From Phaeobacter sp. CECT 5382 (GTDB lineage: Bacteria; Pseudomonadota; Alphaproteobacteria; Rhodobacterales; Rhodobacteraceae), in NCBI RefSeq assembly GCF_001457775.1, contig NZ_CYSG01000003.1, positions 186,001-250,000 of the forward strand: DNA of 64,000 nucleotides, given 5' to 3'. The number at the start of each line of letters is the position of its first letter. Position 1 is the first letter of the stretch. Of the stretch, positions 26,132 through 36,381 are shown in pieces. Below the pieces are notes generated by a model. That model was given only the letters and a program-made list of their open reading frames with translations. It was not told the origin of the DNA and searched no databases. A program made the position numbers and the translations under genes.

Positions 26132-27397
26132 ATGTCAGTGATCATTGCCGGTGGCGGCATCGCCGGGCTCAGTCTCGGATTGACCCTGCACCAGATTGGT
26201 GTGCCCTTTCACATCTACGAGTCTGCCGCTGAGCTGAAGCCCATGGGTGTCGGGATCAATCTGCAACCCAATGCGGTTCGTGAATTGTTTGATCTCGGGC
26301 TTGAGGCCGAACTTGAACAGATTGGCATCCGGACACAGCAGCTCGGGTTCTATTCCAAACTCGGCAAAACGATCTGGGAAGAGCCCCGCGGTATGGCGGC
26401 CGGCTATGCTTGGCCGCAGTTCTCTGTCCATCGTGGCGCCTTGCAGATGATGCTTTACCAAGCGTTGGTGTCACGGGCCGGTCCCGATTGCATCACCACA
26501 GGCGCACGAGCCGTTGGGTTCCAAACCCATGAGACAGGCGCTGATTTGCTGCTGGCCGATGGCTCGCGTCAGTCTGCCCGGCTGATCATTGCCGCTGACG
26601 GCATTCATTCGGCCCTGCGGCGGCAGATGTATCCAACCGAAGGCGAACCCATATGGAACGGCCGCATCCTGTGGCGTGCCACAACCAGGACACGGCCATG
26701 GAAGGGCGAGGCTGCAATGGTGATGATCGGCCATGACGCCCTGCGTCTGGTGGCCTATCCGATTTCGCGTACCAGCCCGGATGGCACCGCTACAATCAAC
26801 TGGATCGCGGAAAAGAGCTTTGATCCCGCGACCCCGTGGAAGAAGGAAGATTGGAACCGGGCGGCGGATATCAATGATTTCCTGCCCGATTTCTTGGATT
26901 GGCGCTTTGACTGGATCGATGTTCCGGCGCTCATCCAGGGGGCAGAGACCGTCTATGAATATCCGATGGTGGATCGCGATCCCTTACCGCATTGGCAGGT
27001 CGGCCCTGTCACTCTGATGGGGGATGCGGCCCATCCAACCTATCCGGTTGGCTCAAACGGAGCCAGTCAGGCCATTCTGGACGCGCGTGTGCTGGGGGCG
27101 AGCTTTTTGGAAAAAGGCCTCACCGAGGAGGCACTTACCCACTACGAATCAGAGGTACGCCCAGTGGCCACAGCAATTGGGCAGACCAATCGCGCCGGCA
27201 AAGGACCAGATGCCGTGCTGCAGCAAGTGGAGGATCTATGCCAGGGTGATTACAACGATATTGAAGACGTCATACCGGCAACAGACCTGGCCGCCCATGC
27301 GGCGCGCTATAAGTCCATCGCTGGTTTTTCCATCGAAGAGCTGAATGCCCGCAGGCCGACCATCGCAGCTGGAGCACGCTATAAACGGCAGCCGTAG
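26132..27397 (+). CDS. FAD-dependent aromatic-type monooxygenase
   Basis: A 421-residue group A flavin monooxygenase. The dinucleotide-binding motif is at the very N-terminus (VIIAGGGIAGLSLG), and the second FAD motif is GDAAHPTYPVGSNGASQAILD. A DG-type motif lies in IIAADGIHSALR. Such enzymes hydroxylate aromatic or heteroaromatic acids using NAD(P)H; relatives include salicylate and 6-hydroxynicotinate monooxygenases, and the true substrate is open. TAGGAGG at 26115-26121 is a strong ribosome site ten bases before ATG 26132. The stop abuts an inverted copy of the intergenic element (27398). Confidence 0.85.
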   Translation: MSVIIAGGGIAGLSLGLTLHQIGVPFHIYESAAELKPMGVGINLQPNAVRELFDLGLEAELEQIGIRTQQLGFYSKLGKTIWEEPRGMAAGYAWPQFSVHRGALQMMLYQALVSRAGPDCITTGARAVGFQTHETGADLLLADGSRQSARLIIAADGIHSALRRQMYPTEGEPIWNGRILWRATTRTRPWKGEAAMVMIGHDALRLVAYPISRTSPDGTATINWIAEKSFDPATPWKKEDWNRAADINDFLPDFLDWRFDWIDVPALIQGAETVYEYPMVDRDPLPHWQVGPVTLMGDAAHPTYPVGSNGASQAILDARVLGASFLEKGLTEEALTHYESEVRPVATAIGQTNRAGKGPDAVLQQVEDLCQGDYNDIEDVIPATDLAAHAARYKSIAGFSIEELNARRPTIAAGARYKRQP

Positions 27398-27468
27398 CGC
27401 TCCCGCCCGTCATCGAGCCTTGCAGGCTCTCTTCCCGTTGGGCCCGGCGCCGCGCTGCCGCGCGGCGT
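27398..27468 (-). repeat. Intergenic hairpin element, copy B0 (inverted)
   Basis: Read on the minus strand it has the same order as copy A: outer stem with CGCCGCGC and GCGCGGCG arms, then CCGGGCCCAACGG, then a second stem GAGCCT/AGGCTC (27424-27429 and 27415-27420), then a tail containing GGGCGGGAGC. The tail end touches the stop codon of the monooxygenase gene. It lies head to head with copy B1. Confidence 0.75.
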
Positions 27469-27502
27469 GCGTTCTGCAGCCAGCCCAGTCAGCGACACAA
27501 CC

Positions 27503-27590
27503 GCGCCGCGCGTGAGCGCGGCGCCATGCCCAAGGCCGCCAAGGTCAATCGGCGTTAAGCCGAATGACCTGCGGGCGCGGGAGCCCCCCG
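27503..27590 (+). repeat. Intergenic hairpin element, copy B1
   Basis: Arms GCGCCGCGC (27503-27511) and GCGCGGCGC (27516-27524) match copy A exactly, with loop GTGA. CCCAAGG follows. The second stem is longer: AGGTCA-A-TCGGC pairs with GCCGA-A-TGACCT (27542-27570), eleven pairs with one A-A mismatch. The tail has GGGAGCCCCCCG, ending at 27590, just before the convergent glpK end. Confidence 0.8.
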
Positions 27591-27616
27591 CTCTTGGTCT
27601 TGTTAAGGACTGATGA

Positions 27617-29101
27617 CTAGACGCCGATAGTAGCCTGCACAGCCCGCTGCCAACGCGCGTAGGCCGCCTCGCGCAGATCCGCATCCATCTGCGGTGTAAA
27701 CTGGCGATCCAGAGCCCAGGTCGCAGCAAAACCCTCTTGATCCGGGTAGATCCCTGCCTGCATCCCAGCCAGCCAGGCCGCACCCAATGCTGTAGTTTCC
27801 TGCATTTTAGGGCGATCTACTGCAGCCCCCAACAGATCCGACAGGCTCTGCATGGTCCAGTCGCTACCGCTCATGCCGCCGTCCACGCGAAGGGTGACAT
27901 GTGTTTCGCCCTGCCAGTCCGCTCGCATCGCTTCCCATAAATCGCGGGTCTGATAGGCTACGCTTTGTAGCGCCGCGCGGGCAAACTCAGAAGGGCCCGA
28001 ACTACGGGTCAGTCCAAAGACAGCGCCGCGACAGTCCGGCTGCCAGTAGGGTGCACCAAGCCCGGTAAAAGCCGGCACCAACAGCACATCCTGGCCGGGA
28101 TCCGCCTGCGGCGCCAGATCGCCGGTCTCGGCGGCGGTTTTTATGATGCCAAGCCCATCGCGCAACCACTGCACCGCAGCGCCGGCAATGAAAATCGAGC
28201 CCTCCAGCGCATAGGTGGGTTTGCCATTCAGCTGGTAAGCCACGGTGGTAAGCATGCGGTTCTTTGAAACGACCGGCGCGTTGCCCGTATTCAGCAACGC
28301 AAAGCAGCCCGTTCCATAGGTGGATTTCATCATCCCTGGCGCAAAACAGGCCTGGCCAATCGTGGCCGCCTGCTGATCCCCCGCAACCCCAAGAATGGGC
28401 ACCTCTGCCCCGAGGATGTCCGACGTCGTGGTGCCGAAATGAGCTGCACAATCCTGCACCTCTGGCAGCATCTGCATCGGTACATCCAGCAGGGCGCAAA
28501 TCTCGGCACTCCAGGCGCCCTCACGGATATCATAGAGCATGGTCCGCGAGGCATTGGTGGCATCGGTGACATGCGCAGCCCCACCCGTCAGCCGCCAGAT
28601 CAGGAAACTGTCGACAGTGCCAAAAAGCAGCTCACCGCGTGCCGCCCGCGCCCGCGCATCCGGCACCGCATCGAGAATCCATTTTACCTTGGTTCCCGAA
28701 AAATACGGGTCCAGCAACAGACCGGTTTTGTGGCGGATCATCGCCTCGTGACCGCCAGCGCGCAGCACCTCGCAGTGATCCGCAGTGCGGCGATCCTGCC
28801 AGACGATGGCGTTGTGGATTGCCTTACCACTGGCCCTGTCCCAAACCACCGTCGTTTCGCGCTGGTTGGTGATACCGATCCCGGCAAGATCTCCTGCCGT
28901 CACCCCTTTGTCTGCTAATACTTGGCGACAAGTCGATACAGTGGTCTCCCACAGATCTTCCGGGTCATGTTCGACCCAGCCAGCCTGGGGGAAATGCTGC
29001 GCAAATTCCCGCTGGGCCGTCGCCACAGCCTGCATCTGGGCGTCAAACAAAATCGCCCGCGTCGAAGTGGTGCCCTGGTCGATTGCCAGAATATAGGTCA
29101 T
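27617..29101 (-). CDS. glpK: Glycerol kinase
   Basis: A 494-residue FGGY kinase that makes sn-glycerol 3-phosphate from glycerol and ATP. The N-terminal phosphate-binding motif is [15 protein letters not shown]. Typical internal segments are [39 protein letters not shown] and [24 protein letters not shown] is the usual helix before the glycerol site. It stands alone on the minus strand, without glpF or glpD in the window, and ends 26 bp from the intergenic element B1. Confidence 0.96.
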   Translation of the reverse strand: MTYILAIDQGTTSTRAILFDAQMQAVATAQREFAQHFPQAGWVEHDPEDLWETTVSTCRQVLADKGVTAGDLAGIGITNQRETTVVWDRASGKAIHNAIVWQDRRTADHCEVLRAGGHEAMIRHKTGLLLDPYFSGTKVKWILDAVPDARARAARGELLFGTVDSFLIWRLTGGAAHVTDATNASRTMLYDIREGAWSAEICALLDVPMQMLPEVQDCAAHFGTTTSDILGAEVPILGVAGDQQAATIGQACFAPGMMKSTYGTGCFALLNTGNAPVVSKNRMLTTVAYQLNGKPTYALEGSIFIAGAAVQWLRDGLGIIKTAAETGDLAPQADPGQDVLLVPAFTGLGAPYWQPDCRGAVFGLTRSSGPSEFARAALQSVAYQTRDLWEAMRADWQGETHVTLRVDGGMSGSDWTMQSLSDLLGAAVDRPKMQETTALGAAWLAGMQAGIYPDQEGFAATWALDRQFTPQMDADLREAAYARWQRAVQATIGV

Positions 29102-29193
29102 GTCCCGCCCCCCGTGATAATTCTCCTCAAGGCACGAGTTTAGACATGAAATATGCGGCGCGACCAGCCCTTACTAAAAAGTTAGTTAGGCTG

Positions 29194-30063
29194 CTACTTT
29201 GCCGCTGGTTCAACGGCCACATTATCGATCAGGCGCACGCCTTCCAACCAGGCGGCCACAAAGAGCCGCGCCGGACACACCGCATTGTTCAATGGGCGCA
29301 GATCGTCAGCCGCGCACAGCGACAGGTATTCGATCTCATCAAACCCTGCTGCGGCAATGTCAGCCTTCGCAGGCCCCACCAGGTCGTCAAAGTTGCCACC
29401 GGCTGCCAGGTCCGAGGCAAGTCGCATCAAAATAGGATGCAACTTGCCTGCCTGCACCAGGGCCGCGTCGGACAGGCGCATGTTTCGCGACGACATCGCC
29501 AGACCAGAGGCTTCGCGCACTGTCGGACAGCCAATGACCTCGATCGGGATATCCAGATCCCGCGCCATCCGGCGCACCACCAACAGTTGCTGGTAGTCTT
29601 TTTCGCCAAAAAACGCCTGATGGGCACCCGTTTGAAGGAACAATTTTGCCACCACCGTGGCAACCCCGTCAAAATGCCCGGGCCGCTTGGCCCCTTCCAT
29701 CACATCCGTCACGCCTGCGACCGTAACACTGCTGGCAAAACCCGACGGATAGACCTCTTCCGGGTCGGGCACATAGATCACGTCGACACCATAGGGGCTG
29801 AGCTTATCCGCATCCGCATGTTCGGTACGCGGATAATTGGCCAAATCCTCGGGTGAATTGAATTGCTTTGGATTGACAAAGATCGTCACAATGACCCGGT
29901 CACAGGCGGCCTTTGCAGCCTCGACCAATGACAGATGGCCTGCGTGCAAAGCACCCATCGTGGGCACCACGCCGACGACCTCTCCGGCGCGGATCCAATT
30001 ACGATGTATGGCCCGCAGATCAGCGAGACGGCGAATAATCGGAGCAGTCATGGCTGGCGTCAA
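29194..30063 (-). CDS. panC: Pantothenate synthetase
   Basis: A 289-residue ATP-dependent ligase that joins pantoate and beta-alanine, the last step of vitamin B5 synthesis. The HIGH-like motif is [17 protein letters not shown]-like is MSSRNMRLS, and [20 protein letters not shown] and VEVIGCP-like [19 protein letters not shown] are present. The start ATG overlaps the panB stop by 4 bp, giving a panB-panC operon on the minus strand. Confidence 0.96.
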   Translation of the reverse strand: MTPAMTAPIIRRLADLRAIHRNWIRAGEVVGVVPTMGALHAGHLSLVEAAKAACDRVIVTIFVNPKQFNSPEDLANYPRTEHADADKLSPYGVDVIYVPDPEEVYPSGFASSVTVAGVTDVMEGAKRPGHFDGVATVVAKLFLQTGAHQAFFGEKDYQQLLVVRRMARDLDIPIEVIGCPTVREASGLAMSSRNMRLSDAALVQAGKLHPILMRLASDLAAGGNFDDLVGPAKADIAAAGFDEIEYLSLCAADDLRPLNNAVCPARLFVAAWLEGVRLIDNVAVEPAAK

Positions 30064-30902
30064 TCCTTGGGAGAAGTCTTGGAAGGCGCCTGATCGGCAA
30101 AAACATGTTCCGCCGCAGGGAAGAGCCGCGCGCGCACTTCTGCGGCATATTCGGCAATCGCCGCTTCGGCCTGCACGCCAAGATCACCGTAGCGTTTTAC
30201 AAACTTTGGTTTGAAGGCGGTGAACAGCCCCAGCATGTCATCCACCACCAAGACTTGCCCATCACAGCCGGCCGAGGCCCCGATGCCAATGGTCGGGATG
30301 GGCACGGCGGCCGTGATCTCATCCGCCAGCACCTGTGGCACTTTTTCCAGCACGACCGCAAAGGCACCAGCCTCAGCCACGGCGCGTGCGCCGTCCAGCA
30401 CCTGTGCGCCACCTTCAGCGCGGCCCTGTACCTTGTAACCACCAAGCGTGTTGATCGACTGCGGTGTGAGACCAACATGGCCCATCACCGGGATGCCGCG
30501 TGCCACCAGAAACCGGATGGTCGAAGCCATCTCGACGCCACCCTCCAGCTTGACCGCCGCCGCGCCGGTTTCGCGCATCAGGCGGGCCGCATTGCGAAAC
30601 GCCTGCTCCGGGCCTTCTTCGTAGGACCCAAAGGGCATGTCGATCACCAGCATTGCACGGGATAGTCCGCGCGCAACGGCCTGTCCGTGCAGAATCATCA
30701 TCTCCATGGTCACGCCCAGCGTCGACGGAAGCCCATGAAGCACCATGCCGACACTGTCGCCGACAAGGACAAAGTCGCAATGCGCGTCCATCATCTGCGC
30801 CATAGGCGTTGTATAGGCCGTCAGGCTGACGATTGGCTGTTTACCCTTCAGAGCAAGGATATCCCCTGCGGTGATTGCGGGGGTCTGAGTGTTCGCGCTC
30901 AT
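30060..30902 (-). CDS. panB: 3-methyl-2-oxobutanoate hydroxymethyltransferase
   Basis: A 280-residue TIM-barrel enzyme that adds a hydroxymethyl group from methylene-tetrahydrofolate to alpha-ketoisovalerate, giving ketopantoate. [33 protein letters not shown] carries the metal-binding Asp residues, [22 protein letters not shown] is the family signature, and [18 protein letters not shown] closes the site. It is the first gene of panBC. The start is divergent from the ABC operon 163 bp away. Confidence 0.96.
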   Translation of the reverse strand: MSANTQTPAITAGDILALKGKQPIVSLTAYTTPMAQMMDAHCDFVLVGDSVGMVLHGLPSTLGVTMEMMILHGQAVARGLSRAMLVIDMPFGSYEEGPEQAFRNAARLMRETGAAAVKLEGGVEMASTIRFLVARGIPVMGHVGLTPQSINTLGGYKVQGRAEGGAQVLDGARAVAEAGAFAVVLEKVPQVLADEITAAVPIPTIGIGASAGCDGQVLVVDDMLGLFTAFKPKFVKRYGDLGVQAEAAIAEYAAEVRARLFPAAEHVFADQAPSKTSPKD

Positions 30903-31065
30903 GATTTTCCCTGGTTTCGTACGGCTTGCGCACGCCTAGCAACTAACGCCGCGTGCTTCCAGTGCGCGAAATGTCCCGCTCCCCTTGATTACCTCACGGA
31001 AAAGAGGAAACACTTGGTATTAAGACCCCGGCAACAGGGGATTTTCGCAGACAGGGAGTTATGAG

Positions 31066-32544
31066 ATGACATTCAGAACAATCATTTTTGCCGCCAGTTC
31101 GACGCTGGCCCTGATGGCCGGGGCTGCCTTTGCCAAGGAAAACGTCACCATCGGACTGCAGCTGGAACCCCCTCATCTGGATCCGACCAGCGCCGCTGCC
31201 GGCGCCATTGATCAGGTGCTTTATTCCAATGTCTTCGAAGGTCTGACCCGCTTCATGGGCGACGGATCTGTGGTAGCGGGCCTGGCCAAAAGCTGGGATA
31301 TCTCAGCCGATGGCCTTGTCTATACATTCCACCTGAACACAGGTGTCACCTTTCATGATGGCAGTTCGATGGATGCAGAGGATGTGAAATTCTCGCTGGA
31401 TCGTGCGCGCGCCGAAGACAGCACAAATGCGCAAAAGGCACTGTTTGCCGATATCGCCAGCGTCGATGTTGTTGACCCTGCCACCGTCAAAGTGACCCTC
31501 AGCAAAGCCAACGGCAACATGTTGTTCAATCTGGCCTGGGGCGATGCTGTCATCGTCGCGCCTGAAAGCATCGACAATATCAAAACCACACCCGTGGGCA
31601 CCGGCGCGTTCAAGTTCTCCGGCTGGGTACAGGGCGACCGAATCGATCTGGAAAAGAACGCCAACTACTGGGGCACACCGGCGCATCTTGATGGCGCGAC
31701 CTTCAAGTTCATCTCAGACCCAACTGCGGCCTTTGCGGCCATGATGGCAGAAGATATCGATGCGTTTTCCGGCTTTCCTGCCCCAGAAAACCTGCCGCAG
31801 TTCGACGCTGACCCAAGGTTCCAGGTGCTGGTTGGATCGACTGAAGGTGAGACCATCCTGTCCACCAACAACAAGCAAGCACCGTTTGATGATGTCCGCG
31901 TGCGTGAAGCTCTAGCCCATGCCATCGACCGTCAGGCCATCATCGATGGGGCCATGTTCGGCTACGGCACCCCGATCGGCACCCATTTTGCGCCGCACAA
32001 CCCGGCCTACAAAGACCTGACCGCCGGGTCCGCTTTTGATCCCGCCCGCGCCAAAGCGCTGCTGGCCGAAGCGGGTCTTGCGGATGGGTTCGAAACCACG
32101 CTGCATCTGCCGCCACCATCTTATGCGCGACGCGGCGGTGAAATCATCGCGGCCCAGCTGGCGCAGGTCGGCATCAAGGCCGAGATCATCAATGTGGAAT
32201 GGGCCCAGTGGTTGGAAACCGTGTTCCGCGGCAAGGATTTTGGCCTGACTATCGTCAGCCATACCGAACCCATGGACATCGGCATATATGCCCGACCGGA
32301 ATACTACTTCCAGTATGACAACGCAGATTTCCAGGCGTTGATGGCCAAACTCAACGCCACTACCGACCCCGATCAGCGCACCGCCATGCTGCAAGAAGCG
32401 CAGGAAACCATCTCAAAGGACTATGTGAATGGCTACCTGTTCCAACTGGCCTCTCTCAGCGTGGCCAAAACAGGATTGCAGGGGCTTTGGGCCAATGCCC
32501 CCACACAGGCAACCGATCTGACAGCCGTCAGCTGGGCTGAATAA
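31066..32544 (+). CDS. Peptide-type ABC transporter substrate-binding protein
   Basis: A 492-residue family 5 periplasmic binding protein (SBP_bac_5). The signal peptide ends at AFA (about residue 24). Typical parts are LVYTFHLNTGVTFHDGSSMDAEDVKFSLDRA and VREALAHAIDRQAIIDGAMFGYGTPIGTHF. The ligand could be a peptide, an opine or another small polar compound. It is the first gene of a seven-gene run and is followed by a strong hairpin at 32561-32588, a common way to raise binding protein levels above the permeases. Confidence 0.9.
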   Translation: MTFRTIIFAASSTLALMAGAAFAKENVTIGLQLEPPHLDPTSAAAGAIDQVLYSNVFEGLTRFMGDGSVVAGLAKSWDISADGLVYTFHLNTGVTFHDGSSMDAEDVKFSLDRARAEDSTNAQKALFADIASVDVVDPATVKVTLSKANGNMLFNLAWGDAVIVAPESIDNIKTTPVGTGAFKFSGWVQGDRIDLEKNANYWGTPAHLDGATFKFISDPTAAFAAMMAEDIDAFSGFPAPENLPQFDADPRFQVLVGSTEGETILSTNNKQAPFDDVRVREALAHAIDRQAIIDGAMFGYGTPIGTHFAPHNPAYKDLTAGSAFDPARAKALLAEAGLADGFETTLHLPPPSYARRGGEIIAAQLAQVGIKAEIINVEWAQWLETVFRGKDFGLTIVSHTEPMDIGIYARPEYYFQYDNADFQALMAKLNATTDPDQRTAMLQEAQETISKDYVNGYLFQLASLSVAKTGLQGLWANAPTQATDLTAVSWAE

Positions 32545-32560
32545 AACAATTCTCATTGCT

Positions 32561-32588
32561 GCCGGGCGCGAACATATTTGCGCCCGGC
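32561..32588 (+). terminator. Intra-operon hairpin after the binding-protein gene
   Basis: GCCGGGCGC (32561-32569) pairs perfectly with GCGCCCGGC (32580-32588). No T run follows, so partial termination or 3' end protection of the binding-protein message is likely. Confidence 0.6.
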
Positions 32589-32614
32589 TCACCCCTCTTT
32601 TCAGGACAAATTCA

Positions 32615-33022
32615 ATGATTGATTTCTATCCGGCAGGATCGCGCCCCAGCCGCCAAGCCCCGGCCCAATGGTTCACGGGCACGGTCTGGATGGATCCTAT
32701 CATCTCAGCGCAATCCCCTGCCCGGCTGAACGCGCTGCGTGTCAGTTTTGAGCCCGGCGCGCGCACGGCCTGGCATACCCATCCATTGGGACAAACCCTG
32801 CATATTCTGCAGGGCACCGGGCTGATCGGGATGCGTAACGAAGCCCCACGATACATGCAGCCGGGTGACACGATCTGGATCCCCGCCGATGTAGAGCATT
32901 GGCACGGGGCCGCACCGGAGTGCGGCATGGTCCACCTGGCCCTGCAGGAAGAGGTGGACGGCTCTGCCGCAGACTGGCTGGAACATGTCAGCGACGCAGA
33001 CTACCTACGCGACGCCAGCTGA
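32615..33022 (+). CDS. Small cupin-domain protein
   Basis: A 135-residue single cupin. Motif 1 is GARTAWHTHPLGQTLHILQG, giving two His and a Gln for metal binding; motif 2 is PGDTIWIPADVEHWHG. Relatives include the metal-dependent cupin hydroxynitrile lyases and quercetinase-like proteins, but many act as small isomerases or are uncharacterised. Its place between the binding protein and the first permease is unusual and suggests a role in handling the transported compound; this is inference. The gene ends 10 bp before the permease. Confidence 0.8.
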   Translation: MIDFYPAGSRPSRQAPAQWFTGTVWMDPIISAQSPARLNALRVSFEPGARTAWHTHPLGQTLHILQGTGLIGMRNEAPRYMQPGDTIWIPADVEHWHGAAPECGMVHLALQEEVDGSAADWLEHVSDADYLRDAS

Positions 33023-33032
33023 TCTGACACCC

Positions 33033-33980
33033 ATGCTTCGCTATGCCCTCAAACGCGGTCTGTCGCTACTACTCAGCCTCGCCGTTGCCTCGCTGGTGAT
33101 CTTCTTTGTCATCGAGGTGGCACCGGGAGATCCCGCGTCCTTCATGCTTGGGATCAATGCCGAACCCGATACCGTGGCCGCCCTGCGCGCCGAGCTGGGT
33201 CTCGACCAAAGCAAGGCCCAGCGCTATCTCGCCTGGATTGGCGGCATGGTGACGGGCGACTTTGGCATGTCATATACTTATCGCACGCCCGTGGCTGGCA
33301 TGATTGCAGACCGTATGTGGGTATCGCTGCCGCTAGCGCTTTATGCGCTGGCGCTATCCACGTTGATTGCCTTTCCGGCTGGCATCTATGCCGCTGCGCG
33401 ACGGGGAAAGGCCGGTGACATGGCCGTCATGGGGGCGACCCAACTGGGCGTGGCGGTGCCGAATTTCTGGTTTGCCATGATCCTGGTGCTCATCTTTGCC
33501 ATCAATCTGCGCTGGTTCGGCGCGGGCGGCTTTGCCGGTTGGGACAAGGGATTTGGCACCGCCATTCATTCCCTCACCCTGCCCGCAATCGCGCTGGCGC
33601 TACCGCAAGCCGCCATTCTGGCCCGCGTCATGCGGTCCGCCCTGCTGGATATCCTGGGAGAAGATTTCATGCGCACCGCCCGCGCCAAGGGGCTGACGCG
33701 CCGTCAGGCTCTGTGGCGGCACGGGCTGCGCAATGCGATGATTCCGGTATTGACCATCATCGGGCTACAGTTTTCCTTTTTGCTGGCAGGGGCCATCATC
33801 ATCGAACAAGTGTTTTTCCTGCCCGGCCTTGGACGGCTGGTGTTTCAGGCAATTTCGTCACGCGATCTGATCGTGGTGGAATCGGTGGTGATGATCCTGG
33901 TCTTTGCCGTGATCAGCGTGAATTTCCTGGTCGATCTGACCTATGCGCTGGTCGATCCCCGCCTGAGGAGCCGCACATGA
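33033..33980 (+). CDS. Peptide-type ABC transporter permease (DppB-like)
   Basis: A 315-residue inner-membrane protein with about six segments. The N-terminal MLRYALKRGLSLLLSLAVASLVIFF and the coupling-loop motif EDFMRTARAKGLTRRQALWRHGLRNAM are those of the DppB/OppB family. I start at ATG 33033, 10 bp after the cupin stop; an upstream in-frame start would overlap the cupin gene by 38 bp and adds residues not found in the family. The stop overlaps the next start (ATGA). Confidence 0.9.
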   Translation: MLRYALKRGLSLLLSLAVASLVIFFVIEVAPGDPASFMLGINAEPDTVAALRAELGLDQSKAQRYLAWIGGMVTGDFGMSYTYRTPVAGMIADRMWVSLPLALYALALSTLIAFPAGIYAAARRGKAGDMAVMGATQLGVAVPNFWFAMILVLIFAINLRWFGAGGFAGWDKGFGTAIHSLTLPAIALALPQAAILARVMRSALLDILGEDFMRTARAKGLTRRQALWRHGLRNAMIPVLTIIGLQFSFLLAGAIIIEQVFFLPGLGRLVFQAISSRDLIVVESVVMILVFAVISVNFLVDLTYALVDPRLRSRT

Positions 33981-34789
33981 GCCGCAACCTTCTCTTGGGC
34001 ACTGTGCTGTCATCGCTGGTGGTGCTGGCGGCCCTGGTCTCGTTCTTCTGGACCCCTTTTGATCACACGGCGATGGATATTCCGGCCAAACTGCAACGCC
34101 CCAACGGTCTGCACTGGCTTGGCACCGATCACTTTGGTCGCGATATCTTTTCCATGATCATGGTCGGTGCGCGCACCTCCATTGCCGTAGCACTGGTGGC
34201 CGTGGGCATCGGCATGGGGATCGGTATCCCGCTGGGCCTGACAGCAGCGGCACAACAAGGCAGCTGGCTGGATGAGGTGATCATGCGCGCCAACGATCTG
34301 GTCTTTGCCTTTCCCTCGCTGGTGATTGCGATCCTGATCACCGCCATTTTTGGCGCCGGGGCCGTGAACGCCATCATCGCCATCGGCATTTTCAACATCC
34401 CCGTCTTTGCCCGTATCACCCGCGGTGCAGCCCTGTCGCTCTGGGCGCGCGAGTTCATTCTGGCGGCACGCGTCTCCGGCAAAGGCGCTGCCCGTATTTC
34501 AGCCGAACATATCCTGCCAAATGTCGCCAATCTGCTGATCGTGCAGGGCACCATTCAGTTCTCGCTTGGCATTCTGGCCGAGGCAGGCCTGTCTTATGTG
34601 GGGCTTGGCGCACAGCCTCCCACGCCCAGCTGGGGCCGTATGCTGGCCGATGCCCAGACCATGGTCAGCTTTGCGCCCCATCTGGCGCTGATCCCTGGCT
34701 CTGCCATCATTCTGACGGTGCTGGGTCTCAACCTGATGGGAGACGGCCTGCGCGACTGGCTGGACCCAAAGCTGAGGGTATCGCGCTGA
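33977..34789 (+). CDS. Peptide-type ABC transporter permease (DppC-like)
   Basis: A 270-residue inner-membrane permease. HWLGTDHFGRDIFSMIMVGARTSI is the hallmark of DppC/OppC proteins, and the coupling loop is REFILAARVSGKGAARISAEHILPN. The start overlaps the DppB-like stop by 4 bp. Its TGA shares one base with the ATG of the ATPase gene, so the subunits are made together. Confidence 0.92.
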   Translation: MSRNLLLGTVLSSLVVLAALVSFFWTPFDHTAMDIPAKLQRPNGLHWLGTDHFGRDIFSMIMVGARTSIAVALVAVGIGMGIGIPLGLTAAAQQGSWLDEVIMRANDLVFAFPSLVIAILITAIFGAGAVNAIIAIGIFNIPVFARITRGAALSLWAREFILAARVSGKGAARISAEHILPNVANLLIVQGTIQFSLGILAEAGLSYVGLGAQPPTPSWGRMLADAQTMVSFAPHLALIPGSAIILTVLGLNLMGDGLRDWLDPKLRVSR

Positions 34790-36381
34790 TGAGCCTGCTT
34801 CAGATATCAAACCTGTCACTGCGGATCGGCAGCCATGCCATTCTCAAAGCTGTGTCGCTCGCAGTCGCCCCCGGTGAAATCGTCGCCGTCACTGGTGAAA
34901 GTGGTTCTGGCAAGTCGATGACCGCCTTTTCAGTTATGGGGTTGCTGCCCGAGACAGCCATGGCCAGCGGCAAGATCATGCTTGAGAGCACAGATCTGCT
35001 GACCCAGAACGAAGCGCAGATGTGCACCCTGCGCGGGGCAAGTATCGGCATGGTGTTTCAAGAACCCATGACGGCGCTGAATCCGGTCAAGACAATCGGC
35101 GATCAGGTGATGGAGACCATCCTGATCCACAAGGCCATGCCAGCGGATCAGGCCCGCACCCGCACACGCTCGTTGCTGGATCGTGTTGGCCTGTCTGCGG
35201 ATCGCTTTCCCCTGTCGCGCTACCCGCATGAGCTGTCCGGCGGCCAACGCCAGCGGGTGGTCATTGCCATGGCCATCGCCCTGCGCCCCAAGCTGTTGAT
35301 CGCGGATGAACCAACAACGGCGCTGGATGTCACCACCCAGGCGCAGATTTTGGATCTGCTGCGCGATCTGGTGCACGAGTTTGACATGGGGCTGCTGATC
35401 ATCACCCATGACCTGGCGGTTGTTGCTAATCTCGCCGATCGCATCGTGGTCATGCGCCATGGCGAGGTCGTGGAAACAGGCTCTACACAGGTACTTTTGC
35501 GCGATATGCAGCATCCCTACACAAAGATGTTGTTTGCCGCCTCGAGCCATCAGGTGACCTTGCCGGAACCTCCGGCACCGCAACCGCTGCTGGAGGTCAG
35601 GGGCGCGATACGGGACTACCCCTTGCCACGTGAGACACTGTTTGCAAAACCAAAGCAGTTTCGGGCCGTCAAAGATGTCTCTTTCACCCTCTATCGTGGC
35701 GAGCGTCTGGGACTGGTGGGTGAGTCAGGCTGTGGAAAATCGACCCTAACTCGGGCCATTTTGGGGCTAGAGCCGCTTCAGGGCGGTGAAATTCTGCTGG
35801 ATGGCACCCCCATCACCACGACCCAAAACTCAGAAATCCGCCGCAAGATGCAGGTGGTGTTTCAGGACCCCTTTGGCAGCTTCAACCCACGCCACCGGGT
35901 GGACAAACTGATCACCGAACCCTTCCATATTTTGAGCGATCCGCCACAGGGTTCCGCCCGCAGTGATCTGATCACCGAAACCTTGCGGGCGGTGGGGTTG
36001 CAGCCCGAAGACGCACAGAAATACATCCACCAGTTTTCCGGCGGCCAGCGCCAGCGCATCGCCATTGCCCGCGCCCTGATCACCCGCCCGGAACTGATCC
36101 TGTTTGACGAAGCCGTCTCGGCGCTGGATGTCTCGGTGCGCGCCCAGATCCTCGATCTGCTGGCAGAGCTATGTGAGGCCTATGCCCTCAGCTATCTGTT
36201 CATCAGTCATGATCTCAGCGTGGTGCGCACCATTACTGATCGCTGCCTGGTGATGCAAAAGGGCGAAATCGTCGAAGCGGGCGCGACCGAGGCGATCTTC
36301 TCCTCCCCGCAACACCCCTATACCCAAGCCCTGATTGCGGCCGCCCCGGTGCTGCCCGAAATCGATCTGGGGGCGGCATGA
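34789..36381 (+). CDS. Fused ABC transporter ATPase (DppD-DppF type)
   Basis: A 530-residue protein with two nucleotide-binding domains in one chain, so it supplies both ATPase sites. Domain 1 has Walker A GESGSGKS, signature LSGGQRQRV and Walker [13 protein letters not shown]. Domain 2 starts near residue 265 and has [17 protein letters not shown] and [12 protein letters not shown]; the usual Glu after Asp is kept (FDEA). This domain order is that of YejF/GsiA-type importers. The GNAT gene overlaps its 3' end by 4 bp. Confidence 0.93.
   Translation: MSLLQISNLSLRIGSHAILKAVSLAVAPGEIVAVTGESGSGKSMTAFSVMGLLPETAMASGKIMLESTDLLTQNEAQMCTLRGASIGMVFQEPMTALNPVKTIGDQVMETILIHKAMPADQARTRTRSLLDRVGLSADRFPLSRYPHELSGGQRQRVVIAMAIALRPKLLIADEPTTALDVTTQAQILDLLRDLVHEFDMGLLIITHDLAVVANLADRIVVMRHGEVVETGSTQVLLRDMQHPYTKMLFAASSHQVTLPEPPAPQPLLEVRGAIRDYPLPRETLFAKPKQFRAVKDVSFTLYRGERLGLVGESGCGKSTLTRAILGLEPLQGGEILLDGTPITTTQNSEIRRKMQVVFQDPFGSFNPRHRVDKLITEPFHILSDPPQGSARSDLITETLRAVGLQPEDAQKYIHQFSGGQRQRIAIARALITRPELILFDEAVSALDVSVRAQILDLLAELCEAYALSYLFISHDLSVVRTITDRCLVMQKGEIVEAGATEAIFSSPQHPYTQALIAAAPVLPEIDLGAA

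Noticed and set aside
27970-27978. A fifth copy of the intergenic element arm GCGCCGCGC inside glpK
   Set aside because: No matching second arm, box or tail is nearby; it is coding sequence by chance.
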